46,052 bases of DNA from Syntrophobacteraceae bacterium. GTDB lineage: Bacteria; Desulfobacterota; Syntrophobacteria; Syntrophobacterales; Syntrophobacteraceae. The translations under genes and the position numbers were made by a program. The stretch spans positions 1 through 46,052 of the forward strand of contig JARLHP010000192.1 in the NCBI GenBank assembly GCA_031292195.1, given 5' to 3'. The first letter of the stretch is position 1. Each line of letters begins with the position of its first letter. Below the pieces are notes generated by a model, which worked only from the letters and a program-made list of their open reading frames with translations, made no database searches and had not been told where the DNA came from. This document shows positions 25,639 to 34,496 of this stretch, in pieces.

Positions 25639-25654
25639 TGGCATGTATCTTGCT
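25639..25654 (+). promoter_or_regulatory. Sigma-54 (-24/-12) promoter of the Hdr cluster
   Basis: TGGCATGTATCTTGCT matches TGGCACGnnnnTTGCW with one change, and the GG-to-GC spacing of 10 bases is exact. Transcription would start near 25666, leaving a leader of about 90 bases before the ATG at 25759. An NtrC-family activator is encoded at 21072-22418. Confidence 0.75.
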
Positions 25655-25758
25655 ATTAAGCCGGACGTACAGCGAAGCGATCGTTTTTTCGTTTCCGCTT
25701 CTTCCGGAAATATTGCCTCTTCCGGTCAAAGCGCCGTGAAGGAGGGGACCGAGATCAT

Positions 25759-25962
25759 ATGCCGCCCGGAGCTGGAAAGCCGCGTAAAAGCAAAACCGTG
25801 CCGGCGCCCGAACAGGGCGAGAAGGAGTGCGTGTGGATGAGGGCCAGGGTGGTCAATTTCAAGCTGTGCGACCGTGATTACGACTGTTCCGGGTGCCATT
25901 TCGACAAGGCGATGAAAAGCGCCTGGAAACAGGATAACGTGAATAAGGAGACCCCGGTGTGA
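25759..25962 (+). CDS. Small Cys-motif protein at the head of the Hdr operon
   Basis: A 67-residue basic protein with C-V-W-M-R-A-R-V-V and then K-L-C-D-R-D-Y-D-C-S-G-C-H-F-D-K-A-M. The C-x5-C-x2-C arrangement could bind a metal or iron-sulfur cluster. I recall the same short block in other Desulfobacterota proteins, sometimes ahead of GcvH-like domains, but cannot name a family. GAAGGAGGGG precedes the first ATG at about 11 bases; an ATG at 25837, itself preceded by GAAGGAG, would still keep the whole Cys motif. It is the first gene after the sigma-54 promoter and 46 bases before the HdrA gene. Role unknown; possibly an electron carrier or assembly factor for the Hdr complex. Confidence 0.65.
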   Translation: MPPGAGKPRKSKTVPAPEQGEKECVWMRARVVNFKLCDRDYDCSGCHFDKAMKSAWKQDNVNKETPV

Positions 25963-26008
25963 GGGGGTCATTTCCGCTAAATGGGCTCAACGGTTTCGAG
26001 GTTGTCTA

Positions 26009-29000
26009 ATGCGTCCAAGGATCGGGTTTTATATCTGCCATTGTGGAACGAACATCGCCGGCAAGGTCGTGGTAGCGGAAGTGCGCGACTCTATGGAGCA
26101 TGCCAAAAACGTGGTCGTAGCCCGCGACTACAAATTCATGTGCTCGGACCCCGGCCAGGAGATGATCCAGAAAGACATAAAAGAACTGGGTCTCAATCGG
26201 GTGGTCGTGGCGGCGTGTTCCCCCAGGCTCCACGAGAAGACCTTCCAGAACGCCTGCCGGAGGGCCGGCCTCAACCCCTATTTTTTTCAGCAGGCCTGCG
26301 TTCGGGAACATTGCTCCTGGGTTACCAAGGACCCGGCCGAGGCCACGGAGAAGGCCAAGAGTCTGGCCATGGGCGCCATCAGCCGGGTTGGTTTTCACGA
26401 GACCCTTTTTAGCCGCGAAGTGAGCGTCAACCCCGACGTACTGGTTGTAGGGGCTGGAATCGCCGGCATTCAGGCGTCTTTGGACATCGCAAAGTCGGGC
26501 TGCAAGGTTCACCTGGTGGAGCGGGACCCTTCGATTGGCGGCCACATGGTCCAGTTCGACAAGACCTTCCCCACTCTGGACTGCGCCGCGTGCATATCCA
26601 CGCCCAAGACCGTGGCGGTGGCCCAGAGCCCCAACATCAATCTGCTGTCCTACAGCGAAGTGACCGAAGTAAAGGGATTCGTTGGAAACTTCAAGGTCAA
26701 GGTGCGCCGCAAGCCTCGCTATGTCATGGAAGACAAATGCACGGGGTGCGGCATATGCGCCGAGCACTGCCCGGTTACGGTCCCCAACCGATTCGACGAA
26801 AACCTGGGCCAGCGCAAGGCCGTCTACAGGTTTTTCCCCCAGGCGGTGCCCATAACATTTGCCATCGAAAAGAAGGACACCGCGCCCTGCAGGACGACCT
26901 GCCCGGCCGGGGTAAACGTTCAGGGCTACACCCAGCTGATAGGCCAGGGCAAATATAAGGAAGCCGTCCAGCTGATCATGGAGCGGCTGCCTCTTCCCGG
27001 CGTGCTTGGCCGGGTTTGCCCCCATGCCTGTGAATCCAGCTGCCGCAGAGCTGAAGTCGAATCGCCCATCTCCATTAGAGAGCTCAAACGCTTTGCGGCG
27101 GACCGGGTTGACCTCGAAGACATCCCCCTGCCGCAAATAGAAGACAGGCCCGAGCGGGTGGCGGTTATAGGTTCGGGGCCGGCCGGGCTCACGGCGGCTT
27201 ATTATCTGAGGCTAAAAGGCTATGGCGTCACCATATTCGAGGCCCTGCCGGCGCCCGGGGGAATGCTGAGAGTCGGAATTCCCGACTACCGCCTTCCCCC
27301 CGAGGTTTTGGACCGCGAGATAAACTACATTTTGCGGTTGGGGATTGGCCTTGAAACCGGAAAGCTGCTCGGCGCCGACTTTACCCTGGAAGACCTGCGT
27401 CAAATGGGCTTTAAGGCCATTTTCGTGGGAATAGGCGCCCACAAGCCGCTCAGGATGAACATTGGCGGCGAGCAGGATTTCAGCGGAATCCTCCAGGCCA
27501 CGGACATTTTGCGGGAAACCAGCCTTGGCAACCCCCAATCTCCGGGGGATCGGGTGCTGGTCCTCGGGGGGGGCAACGTGGCCATAGATGCCGCCAGGAC
27601 CGCGCTGCGCCTTGGGAGTAAAGAGGTTACCATCGTCTACCGCAGGACCCGCGAGGAGATGCCCGCCTACCAGGAAGAAATCGAGGATGCTATCCTCGAA
27701 GGGGTAAAGATCAGCTATCTGACCGCTCCGGTTTTCGTGGAAGGCTCTGAAGGGAAAGTCACGGGACTGCGTTGCGTGAAAACAGTGCCCGGCCCGGCGG
27801 ATGAAAGCGGCCGCAGGCGGCCGATCCCGCAGGAGGGAAGCGATTTTGTCATCGCATGCGACGCGATCATTCCAGCCATCGGTCAGGAACCGGACTCGGA
27901 ATGCTGCAGCGCTTCGGGGCTGGAAGTGGGCCGGCGCGGCAGAATTGTGGCTTCGGCGCGATGCGGGCAAACCTCGGCCCCGGATGTTTTTGCCGCCGGA
28001 GACGCCGTGATGGGGCCGGCCACAGTGATAGAAGCTGTCGGCGCCGCCCGTGAAGCGGCCGAGGCGATAGACCGCTACTTGCGCGGCGAGCAGATCGAAG
28101 CGGCTGAGTCCCTGTCGGTGAGTGAAAATGGAACCAATTGGCGCGATATTCCCAAGAACGCGCAGCGTATGCCGAGGGCTTCCGTAAACCGGATAGCTCC
28201 CGAGGCCGCAAAGACTTCATTTGCCGAAGTGAGCCTGGGGTTATCGGAGGACGCCGCAATGGCCGAGGCCGCCAAATGCCTCAATTGCGGGGGCTGTTGC
28301 GAATGCATGGAATGCGTGCGGGCGTGCGAGCGTTCCGCGGTGGACCACTCCATGGTCGCCGAAGAGCTGGAGCTGCAGGTCGGGTCGATCATCCTTGCCA
28401 CGGGCTTTGACACCATGGACGCCACCCGGTTCCGATTGTACGGGTACGGCCGTTTTGACGAGGTATATACCGGGCTTGAATTTGAAAGACTAAACAACGC
28501 GGTCGGGCCCACAGGCGGGCAAATCGTGATGAAAAACGGCCAAAAGCCCAAAAGTGTGGCCATTATCCATTGCGTTGGAAGCCGGGACGTAAATCACCAC
28601 GTCTACTGTTCGCGCGTCTGCTGCATGTACGCTCTAAAGTACGGCCACCTGATCAAGGAAAAAGCGGGGCACGAGACGGAGGTCCACAATTTCTATATCG
28701 ATATGAGGTGTTTCGGGAAAGGTTATGAACAGTTCTACTGGCGCCTCCAGGAGGAGGGGATCAACTTTGTGCGGGGCAAGCCTGGACAGATCACCGAGGA
28801 AATGTCGGATTCAGGTGGGAAGCAATTGATCATAAGGGTCGAGGATACGCTGAGCGCTTGCATGGTGAAGGTTCCAGTCGATATGGTGGTGCTGTGCACC
28901 GCGATGGAAGCCCGAAGTGACACCGCGGATGTCGCACGCATCTTTGGAGTCAACCAGGGTGCAGACGGGTTTTTTCTGGAGGAACATCCCAAACTGGGGC

Positions 29001-29380
29001 CGGTTTCCACGGCTACCGACGGTATTTTTCTTGCCGGGGTCTGCCAGGGGCCCAAAGATATCCCCGACACCGTGTCCCATGCATCGGGGGCGGCCGCCCA
29101 GGCCCTGGCCCTGTCGATGCGCGGTAAAGTGGAGGTCTCCCCGGTCACCTCCTGGATCGATCCCGACATATGCATAGGGTGCCAGACCTGTATAAAACTG
29201 TGCGCTTATTCCGCGATCGAGTTCAACGGGCGCAAGGGTATCTCGGAGGTCAACGAGGCCGTCTGCAAGGGGTGTGGAAGCTGCTCCGGTTTTTGTCCGA
29301 GCGGCGCGGCACGGGTGAAGCATTTCTCCCCGAAGCAGGTGTTCGCGGAGATAGAGGGAATTCTCGACGAAGTGATTTAG
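26009..29380 (+). CDS. hdrA: HdrA-like flavoprotein with inserted NfnB/GltD-type NAD(P)H module
   Basis: A 1123-residue heterodisulfide-reductase subunit A homologue. Residues 1-140 are the HdrA N-terminal domain (C-H-C-G-T-N). The FAD domain starts V-L-V-V-G-A-G-I-A-G and has C-A-A-C-I-S-T-P-K. A ferredoxin motif (C-T-G-C-G-I-C-A-E-H-C-P, about 244-255) is followed by an insertion (about 290-720) that looks like the GltD/NfnB small subunit of glutamate synthase: C-R-T-T-C-P-A-G, V-C-P-H-A-C-E-S-S-C, FAD motif V-I-G-S-G-P-A-G and NADPH motif L-G-G-G-N-V-A-I-D-A-A-R-T. HdrA sequence then resumes and ends in two ferredoxin motifs. It can plausibly pass electrons between NAD(P)H and iron-sulfur carriers by flavin-based bifurcation. 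MvhD follows 21 bases later. Confidence 0.92.
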   Translation: MRPRIGFYICHCGTNIAGKVVVAEVRDSMEHAKNVVVARDYKFMCSDPGQEMIQKDIKELGLNRVVVAACSPRLHEKTFQNACRRAGLNPYFFQQACVREHCSWVTKDPAEATEKAKSLAMGAISRVGFHETLFSREVSVNPDVLVVGAGIAGIQASLDIAKSGCKVHLVERDPSIGGHMVQFDKTFPTLDCAACISTPKTVAVAQSPNINLLSYSEVTEVKGFVGNFKVKVRRKPRYVMEDKCTGCGICAEHCPVTVPNRFDENLGQRKAVYRFFPQAVPITFAIEKKDTAPCRTTCPAGVNVQGYTQLIGQGKYKEAVQLIMERLPLPGVLGRVCPHACESSCRRAEVESPISIRELKRFAADRVDLEDIPLPQIEDRPERVAVIGSGPAGLTAAYYLRLKGYGVTIFEALPAPGGMLRVGIPDYRLPPEVLDREINYILRLGIGLETGKLLGADFTLEDLRQMGFKAIFVGIGAHKPLRMNIGGEQDFSGILQATDILRETSLGNPQSPGDRVLVLGGGNVAIDAARTALRLGSKEVTIVYRRTREEMPAYQEEIEDAILEGVKISYLTAPVFVEGSEGKVTGLRCVKTVPGPADESGRRRPIPQEGSDFVIACDAIIPAIGQEPDSECCSASGLEVGRRGRIVASARCGQTSAPDVFAAGDAVMGPATVIEAVGAAREAAEAIDRYLRGEQIEAAESLSVSENGTNWRDIPKNAQRMPRASVNRIAPEAAKTSFAEVSLGLSEDAAMAEAAKCLNCGGCCECMECVRACERSAVDHSMVAEELELQVGSIILATGFDTMDATRFRLYGYGRFDEVYTGLEFERLNNAVGPTGGQIVMKNGQKPKSVAIIHCVGSRDVNHHVYCSRVCCMYALKYGHLIKEKAGHETEVHNFYIDMRCFGKGYEQFYWRLQEEGINFVRGKPGQITEEMSDSGGKQLIIRVEDTLSACMVKVPVDMVVLCTAMEARSDTADVARIFGVNQGADGFFLEEHPKLGPVSTATDGIFLAGVCQGPKDIPDTVSHASGAAAQALALSMRGKVEVSPVTSWIDPDICIGCQTCIKLCAYSAIEFNGRKGISEVNEAVCKGCGSCSGFCPSGAARVKHFSPKQVFAEIEGILDEVI

Positions 29381-29401
29381 TCCGTTTCATGGGAGGAACA
29401 A

Positions 29402-29824
29402 ATGGCCGACTACGAGCCTACAATCATCGCGTTTGTTTGCAACTGGTGCACATACACCGCCGCGGATCTTGCCGGGACTTCGAGGCTTGTTCAGCCTGCG
29501 AACGTGCGCATGGTGCGCATGATGTGCACGGGGATGGTCGATCCCAAATACATCATCAAGGCGCTTCTGGAGGGGGCCGACGCCGTTTTGGTGAGCGGTT
29601 GCCACCCCGGCGACTGCCATTACATCAACGGCAACCTGAAGGCCCGGCGGAGGATGAAGCTTCTTAAGGAAATCCTTCCGAAGTTCGGTTTTGACGAGCG
29701 CAGGTTGAAGATGACCTGGATCGGCGCCAGCGAAGGCATCGATTTCGCCGAGACGATAAGAAAAATGACGGCCGAGGTCAAAGTGCTCGGCCAGAACGAT
29801 TTGCGCACCCGGATGGTTTTGTAG
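29402..29824 (+). CDS. mvhD: MvhD-like iron-sulfur protein
   Basis: A 140-residue homologue of MvhD, the [2Fe-2S] subunit that links HdrA to hydrogenase or formate dehydrogenase. Cys motifs: F-V-C-N-W-C-T-Y, M-M-C-T-G-M-V-D-P and S-G-C-H-P-G-D-C-H-Y. The G-A-D-A-V-L-V-S-G-C and L-K-E-I-L lines are typical. GGGAGGAA lies before the ATG. It lies between hdrA (21-base gap) and the FrhB-like gene (30-base gap) and is clearly part of one operon. It would dock on the preceding HdrA. Confidence 0.95.
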   Translation: MADYEPTIIAFVCNWCTYTAADLAGTSRLVQPANVRMVRMMCTGMVDPKYIIKALLEGADAVLVSGCHPGDCHYINGNLKARRRMKLLKEILPKFGFDERRLKMTWIGASEGIDFAETIRKMTAEVKVLGQNDLRTRMVL

Positions 29825-29854
29825 AGAGCCGCCGGCGACCCCGGAGTATAGATT

Positions 29855-31006
29855 ATGTCCAAGATAGGGAAAATTGCCGTACGGGACCGTGATCCGGTCT
29901 CTTCGCTGCAGGATTTTTTGAAACTGCTGCTGGAAAAGGGAACTGTCGAGGCGGTGCTGGTCCAGCAGCGGCTTCCAATCAATAACTCGGTCATGCCCGC
30001 GCTGGTGACCGACGTGGAAAAGCTTGGGTGGGCCGACCCGCTTGCCCCCGCCTTTCCATTGAATGCCGCCAGAATGCTCTCCCGGCTTACCCGCAAGCCC
30101 CTTGATGCGCCGATCGCCGCCGTGATGAGGCCCTGTGAAATACGGGCTTTTATCGAACTGGTAAAGCTCAAGCAGGGCAGCGCGGAAAATGTCATCCTGA
30201 TCAGTGCGGACTGTCTCGGGGCCTATGGCAACACCGATTACGCCAAGGTCTCGGGTCTGGGGGCAGGCACGCAATCAACACTGGCTTTCCACCGGAACGT
30301 AATTTCCGGAAAAGGGACGGCGACCGAAGACGCGGACATTTCTGCCGCCTGCAAATCCTGCGAGCATCCGGTCGCCGATAACGCCGATGTCACAATCGGC
30401 CTTCTGGGAACCAACCTAGAGGAGAGCCTGATCCTTATCGCCAATACGCAAAAAGGGCGAAAGCTCCTGGACGATCTGGGCGTAAAGGAAGAAGACGAGT
30501 CGCTTGATCTCAGGCGGAAAGCCGTGGAGGGACTGCTGAGCGAGCGCGTGGCCTACCGGGACCGGATGTTCGAGCGCACCTCGGCGGCGGTCTCCGACAT
30601 GGAAAAGCTCATGAACTACCTTGGCGCCTGCGTCAACTGCTACAACTGCCGGGTGGCCTGCCCGGTTTGCTATTGCCGCGAGTGTGTCTTCACAACCGAT
30701 GTGTTCGATCATGAACCGGCGCAGTATCTGCGCTGGGCCAAACGCAAAGGCGCTCTCAAAATGCCCACCGATACCGTTTTTTACCATCTGACGCGCCTTG
30801 CCCACATGAGTGCGGCCTGCATTGGATGCGGGCAGTGTTCCAACGCCTGCCCTAACGAAGTGCCGGTAATGGAGCTTTTCCGGACCGTCGCCCATGGGGT
30901 CCAGGGGGTCTTCGGCTACTCCGCCGGCGCAAGTCTGGAAGAAGAGCCTCCCCTGTCCGTTTTTCATGAGAAGGAATTCTCCGAGGTAACCGGTGGAATC
31001 GATTAG
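29855..31006 (+). CDS. FrhB/FdhB-like iron-sulfur flavoprotein
   Basis: A 383-residue protein of the coenzyme F420 hydrogenase/dehydrogenase beta-subunit type. R-P-C-E-I-R-A-F (about 92-99) is the FrhB signature. Then come a Cys-rich stretch C259-x2-C-x2-C-x3-C with C272, C274 and C277, and a ferredoxin motif C322-I-G-C-G-Q-C-S-N-A-C-P. In related clusters such proteins carry electrons between HdrA/MvhD and a formate dehydrogenase or hydrogenase; here no catalytic dehydrogenase is in view. It also has HdrC-like ferredoxin features. It starts 30 bases after mvhD and ends 20 bases before the second hdrA. Confidence 0.85.
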   Translation: MSKIGKIAVRDRDPVSSLQDFLKLLLEKGTVEAVLVQQRLPINNSVMPALVTDVEKLGWADPLAPAFPLNAARMLSRLTRKPLDAPIAAVMRPCEIRAFIELVKLKQGSAENVILISADCLGAYGNTDYAKVSGLGAGTQSTLAFHRNVISGKGTATEDADISAACKSCEHPVADNADVTIGLLGTNLEESLILIANTQKGRKLLDDLGVKEEDESLDLRRKAVEGLLSERVAYRDRMFERTSAAVSDMEKLMNYLGACVNCYNCRVACPVCYCRECVFTTDVFDHEPAQYLRWAKRKGALKMPTDTVFYHLTRLAHMSAACIGCGQCSNACPNEVPVMELFRTVAHGVQGVFGYSAGASLEEEPPLSVFHEKEFSEVTGGID

Positions 31007-31026
31007 GCGTAAAGAGGGGTAAGCAA

Positions 31027-34000
31027 ATGGAAACAAAAACCGGTTCAGCCCTGGTGATCGGGGCCGGGATCAGTGGAATCCGGTCGGCCCTGGACCTGGC
31101 TGAAATGAATTACCGTGTTTTCCTGATAGATAAATCGCCGCACATCGGGGGCATCCTAAGCCAGTTGGATTATCAATTCCCGACCGATCACTGCGGTATG
31201 TGTAAGATGCTCCCGACCCTCGGGCGGGATGCTTCGTCCCAGTTTTGCCTGAGAAAAGGGCTGTTCCACGAAAATATCGAAGTGCTGCCCGCTACCGAAA
31301 TGACCGCGCTGGACGGAGAGCCCGGAAATTTCAAGGTAACCCTGGACTCGGCGCCCTCTTTTATCGATCCGGAAAAGTGCATCGGCTGCGGGCGCTGTTC
31401 GGCTGTTTGCCCTGTCGATGTGCCCGATAAGTTCAACGGGGGCCTCACAAAGCGAAAAGCGGTCTATCTGCCGGTCCCGCACAACATCCCCAATCGCTTT
31501 ACGATCGATATCGCCGCCTGCACGCGGTGCGGGGAATGCGAAAAGGCCTGCCCGACGGGCGCCATCGACCTGAGGACCGAGGCCAGGCGAGCCTTTAAAA
31601 TCCTGGTGGTCGATGACGAACTGGTGGTTCGTGATTCACTGAAGGAATGGCTCCTGGTGGACGGTTTCTCCGTCGACATGGCCGAGTCGGGGGCCGAAGC
31701 CATTGATCTTCTTTCCGCCAACGAATACGGCCTGGTGCTCCTGGACGTTAAAATGCCCGGCATGGACGGGGTCGAGGCCCTCCAGATCATCCGGGAAATG
31801 AAACCGGACCTGCCCGTGCTGATGATGACCGCCTATGCCACGGTGGAGACCGCCGTGCAGGCCATGAAAATCGGGGCCAACGAATACCTGATGAAGCCTT
31901 TCGATATCGAGGCCCTGAGCGCCAAGGTCATACAGCAGTATGAACGTACGGTGACCGTGAAGGGGCGGGTGATCGAGGTCGGGGCGGTCATCATGGCCGC
32001 TGGTTCGGACTTCTGCGACCCGGCTAAAGACCCGGGCGCCTTTGGATACAATTACCCGAACGTTGTGACCGGTCTGCAGTTTGAACGGGTGGTGAGCGGT
32101 TCGGGGCTTGGCCAGGGCAAGCTCATTCGCCCCTCCGACGGCAAGCCCGCCCGAAAGATAGCCTTCCTGCAGTGCGTGGGGTCGAGGGATCTCCAACAAA
32201 AGGCCGATTACTGTTCTTCGGTCTGCTGCATGTTTTCCATAAAAGAGGCGCTGCTGGCCAAGGCCAAATCCGGGGGCGAGGCCGATACGGCCATCTTCTA
32301 CATGGACATGCGAACCTTCGGAAAAGATTTCCAGCGCTACCGCGACGCAGCGGAAAAGGAATCGGGGGTTCGTTTCATAAGGAGCCGCGTCCATACGATC
32401 GAGCCGGGCGTAGACGGTTCTCTTCTGCTCCATTATGTCGACGGCCAAGGCGCGCAGCAAGAGGAAACGTTCGATATAGTGGTCCTGGCCGCGGGGCAAA
32501 GACCTGCCAAAGGCACCTGGGACCTTGCGCAGTCGGCGGGAATAGAATTAAACCCGGCCGGATTTTGCCGAACGGACGAACTCTTTCAAAGCAGGAGCAG
32601 CAGGGAAGGCGTATTTGCCGGAGGGTCGTTTTCGGGACTTAGGGACATCTCCGAATCGGTCATCCAGGCCGGGTCGGCTTCTCTTGAAGCCTCGATGCTG
32701 ATTCGCGCCAAGGGGGGAATGCCGAAAGTTTCCGGGGAAAACGGAGCGGCTCTCCAGGATGTCTCCAAGGATTTACCGAAGCTGGCCGTTGCCCTTTGCG
32801 CCTGTGGAAGCTCTCTTGGCGGAGGGGTGGACCTCGAATCGCTGGGAAAGGGCCTCTCCCGCTGGGACCCGTCGCTCCGAGTGTTTCAAATCGAGCGGGT
32901 CTGCACACTGTCCGGCAGGAAGACGCTTTTGGAAAACATGAGGGAGTCCGGCTGTAACATGATTTCTATCGGGGCGTGCATGCCGTGCCTGTATGGGAAG
33001 ATGCTCCTCGATCTGGCCAAAGAGACCGGTCTTACTCCGGGCCTCATGGATGTAGTCGATATTTACACCTCGGCCTTTCGGGGCCCCGAGAGCGATCCGG
33101 GGCAGGTATCGGCTCGAGTCGAATCCTCTTTGAAAATGTCGATCGGGAGGCTTAAAGGCGCCGACCCGGGCCCTACCCGCTCCTTTAGCATCATTCGGAA
33201 AGCCCTTGTCATCGGGGGCGGGGTCTGCGGCATGACTGCGGCGCTGGCCATAGCCGACCACGGGTTCAAGGTGGACCTGGTGGAAAAAGAAGAAGGTCTC
33301 GGGGGGCTGGTTCGCATTATCGACCGCACTATCGATGGTACTCAGACGGCCGGATTGATCGAAAAGCTGACTTCCGCAGTCCGGGCCAATTCGAATATTT
33401 CCGTTCATACCGAAGTGGAAGTCGTCGCCTCAAAGTCTTATGAAGGCCTTAGTTTCCTTACCACGATCAAAACCAAGGACGGTGGGACCAAACAGCTCGA
33501 CCATGGCGTGACTATATTGGCGACCGGCGGCAAGGAGGCCGGCACGCTGGAATACGGTTACGGCAGGAGCGACTCCGTAGTAACCCAGCACGAACTGGAA
33601 GCGCGCCTGGGTAAGGGCGGCGCGGCGGGGCTTGGGTCCGTGGCCATGATCCAGTGCGTCGGGTCGCGCGAGGAAGGCAGAAACTACTGCAGCCGCATTT
33701 GCTGCCAAACGGCGCTGAAAAACGCTTTGCGCCTCAAAAAGGAAAACCCGGAGACCGAGGTCTTCATTTTTTATCGCGACATTATGACCTATGGTTTTCT
33801 GGATGCCTATTACACCAAGGCCAGGCAGGAGGGCGTCATCTTTATCAGGTATTCGCCCGAGGCAAAGCCCGTTGTGTCCATCGAAGACGGCGGAAAGACA
33901 AGGATTATGGCCCGCGATCCGATCCTGGGCAGAGACATCGCGTTGGAGCCCGACCTGTTGGTCCTGAGCACGGGGATGGCGCCAAACGATCTGAACGGGC

Positions 34001-34446
34001 TGGGAGAATTTTTCGGCTTCGAGGTGAACGAAGACGGGTTTTTCCGGGAGGCCGAGTACAAATGGCAGCCGGTGAATTCCAGGAAGCGGGGGATATTGGG
34101 GTGCGGCCTGGCGCACTCTCCGCGCTCCATTCCCGAAGCAATAGCCATGGCGCAGGCCGCCGCCCAGCGCGCCCTGGTAATGCTCAACCGCGAAGAGGTC
34201 GAAGCCGGCAACATCGTCGCCAAGGTGCGCCACAGCATCTGTTCCCTTTGCGAAAGATGCCTTTCCGCCTGCCCTTACGGCGCGCGGAGTCGGAGCGAAG
34301 AAAAGGATAGGATCGAGATCGACGAACTCGCTTGCCAGGGATGCGGCGCCTGCGCCGCGGTCTGTCCGAACAGCGCCTCGGTTGTCCGGGGCTTTGGCGA
34401 CCGGCAGGTTATGGCCATGGTGGACGCGGCCCTGGAACTCAGTTGA
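31027..34446 (+). CDS. Double HdrA flavoprotein with inserted response-regulator receiver domain
   Basis: A 1139-residue fusion. Residues 1-190: first HdrA FAD part (V-I-G-A-G-I-S-G-I, D-H-C-G-M-C-K-M-L-P) and two ferredoxin motifs (C118-x2-C-x2-C-x3-C, C165-x2-C-x2-C-x3-C). Residues about 190-305 (31594-31941) are a complete REC domain: D196-D197, phospho-acceptor D240 (V-L-L-D-V-K-M-P-G-M-D-G), T268 and K290 (L-M-K-P-F). The HdrA fold then resumes (G-A-V-I-M-A-A-G, C-V-G-S-R-D), followed by a middle domain (about 590-715) and a second HdrA FAD domain (A-L-V-I-G-G-G-V-C-G, C-V-G-S-R-E). Two ferredoxin motifs end it. The reading frame is continuous across the REC borders. It could shuttle electrons under control of phosphorylation; an orphan kinase gene lies 830 bases downstream. 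Confidence 0.92.
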   Translation: METKTGSALVIGAGISGIRSALDLAEMNYRVFLIDKSPHIGGILSQLDYQFPTDHCGMCKMLPTLGRDASSQFCLRKGLFHENIEVLPATEMTALDGEPGNFKVTLDSAPSFIDPEKCIGCGRCSAVCPVDVPDKFNGGLTKRKAVYLPVPHNIPNRFTIDIAACTRCGECEKACPTGAIDLRTEARRAFKILVVDDELVVRDSLKEWLLVDGFSVDMAESGAEAIDLLSANEYGLVLLDVKMPGMDGVEALQIIREMKPDLPVLMMTAYATVETAVQAMKIGANEYLMKPFDIEALSAKVIQQYERTVTVKGRVIEVGAVIMAAGSDFCDPAKDPGAFGYNYPNVVTGLQFERVVSGSGLGQGKLIRPSDGKPARKIAFLQCVGSRDLQQKADYCSSVCCMFSIKEALLAKAKSGGEADTAIFYMDMRTFGKDFQRYRDAAEKESGVRFIRSRVHTIEPGVDGSLLLHYVDGQGAQQEETFDIVVLAAGQRPAKGTWDLAQSAGIELNPAGFCRTDELFQSRSSREGVFAGGSFSGLRDISESVIQAGSASLEASMLIRAKGGMPKVSGENGAALQDVSKDLPKLAVALCACGSSLGGGVDLESLGKGLSRWDPSLRVFQIERVCTLSGRKTLLENMRESGCNMISIGACMPCLYGKMLLDLAKETGLTPGLMDVVDIYTSAFRGPESDPGQVSARVESSLKMSIGRLKGADPGPTRSFSIIRKALVIGGGVCGMTAALAIADHGFKVDLVEKEEGLGGLVRIIDRTIDGTQTAGLIEKLTSAVRANSNISVHTEVEVVASKSYEGLSFLTTIKTKDGGTKQLDHGVTILATGGKEAGTLEYGYGRSDSVVTQHELEARLGKGGAAGLGSVAMIQCVGSREEGRNYCSRICCQTALKNALRLKKENPETEVFIFYRDIMTYGFLDAYYTKARQEGVIFIRYSPEAKPVVSIEDGGKTRIMARDPILGRDIALEPDLLVLSTGMAPNDLNGLGEFFGFEVNEDGFFREAEYKWQPVNSRKRGILGCGLAHSPRSIPEAIAMAQAAAQRALVMLNREEVEAGNIVAKVRHSICSLCERCLSACPYGARSRSEEKDRIEIDELACQGCGACAAVCPNSASVVRGFGDRQVMAMVDAALELS

Positions 34447-34496
34447 GAGGCCAGGCTAAGGGTTTGAAATGTAGCCTCGGCAGGTTTTAAAACTCC

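Larger units (their letters stand above)
25053..25758. other. Regulatory region ahead of the Hdr cluster
   Basis: About 700 bases holding a Uma2 gene fragment (25088-25179), two operator-like palindromes (25272 and 25515), a pair of direct 10-mers (25553 and 25574) and a sigma-54 promoter (25639). No intact gene was recognised. Confidence 0.5.

Noticed and set aside
31588-31960. REC-HdrA as an assembly chimera of two genes
   Set aside because: The frame is open across both borders, codon use looks continuous, and HdrA sequence resumes correctly after the REC, so an artefact is unlikely, although reads should confirm it.
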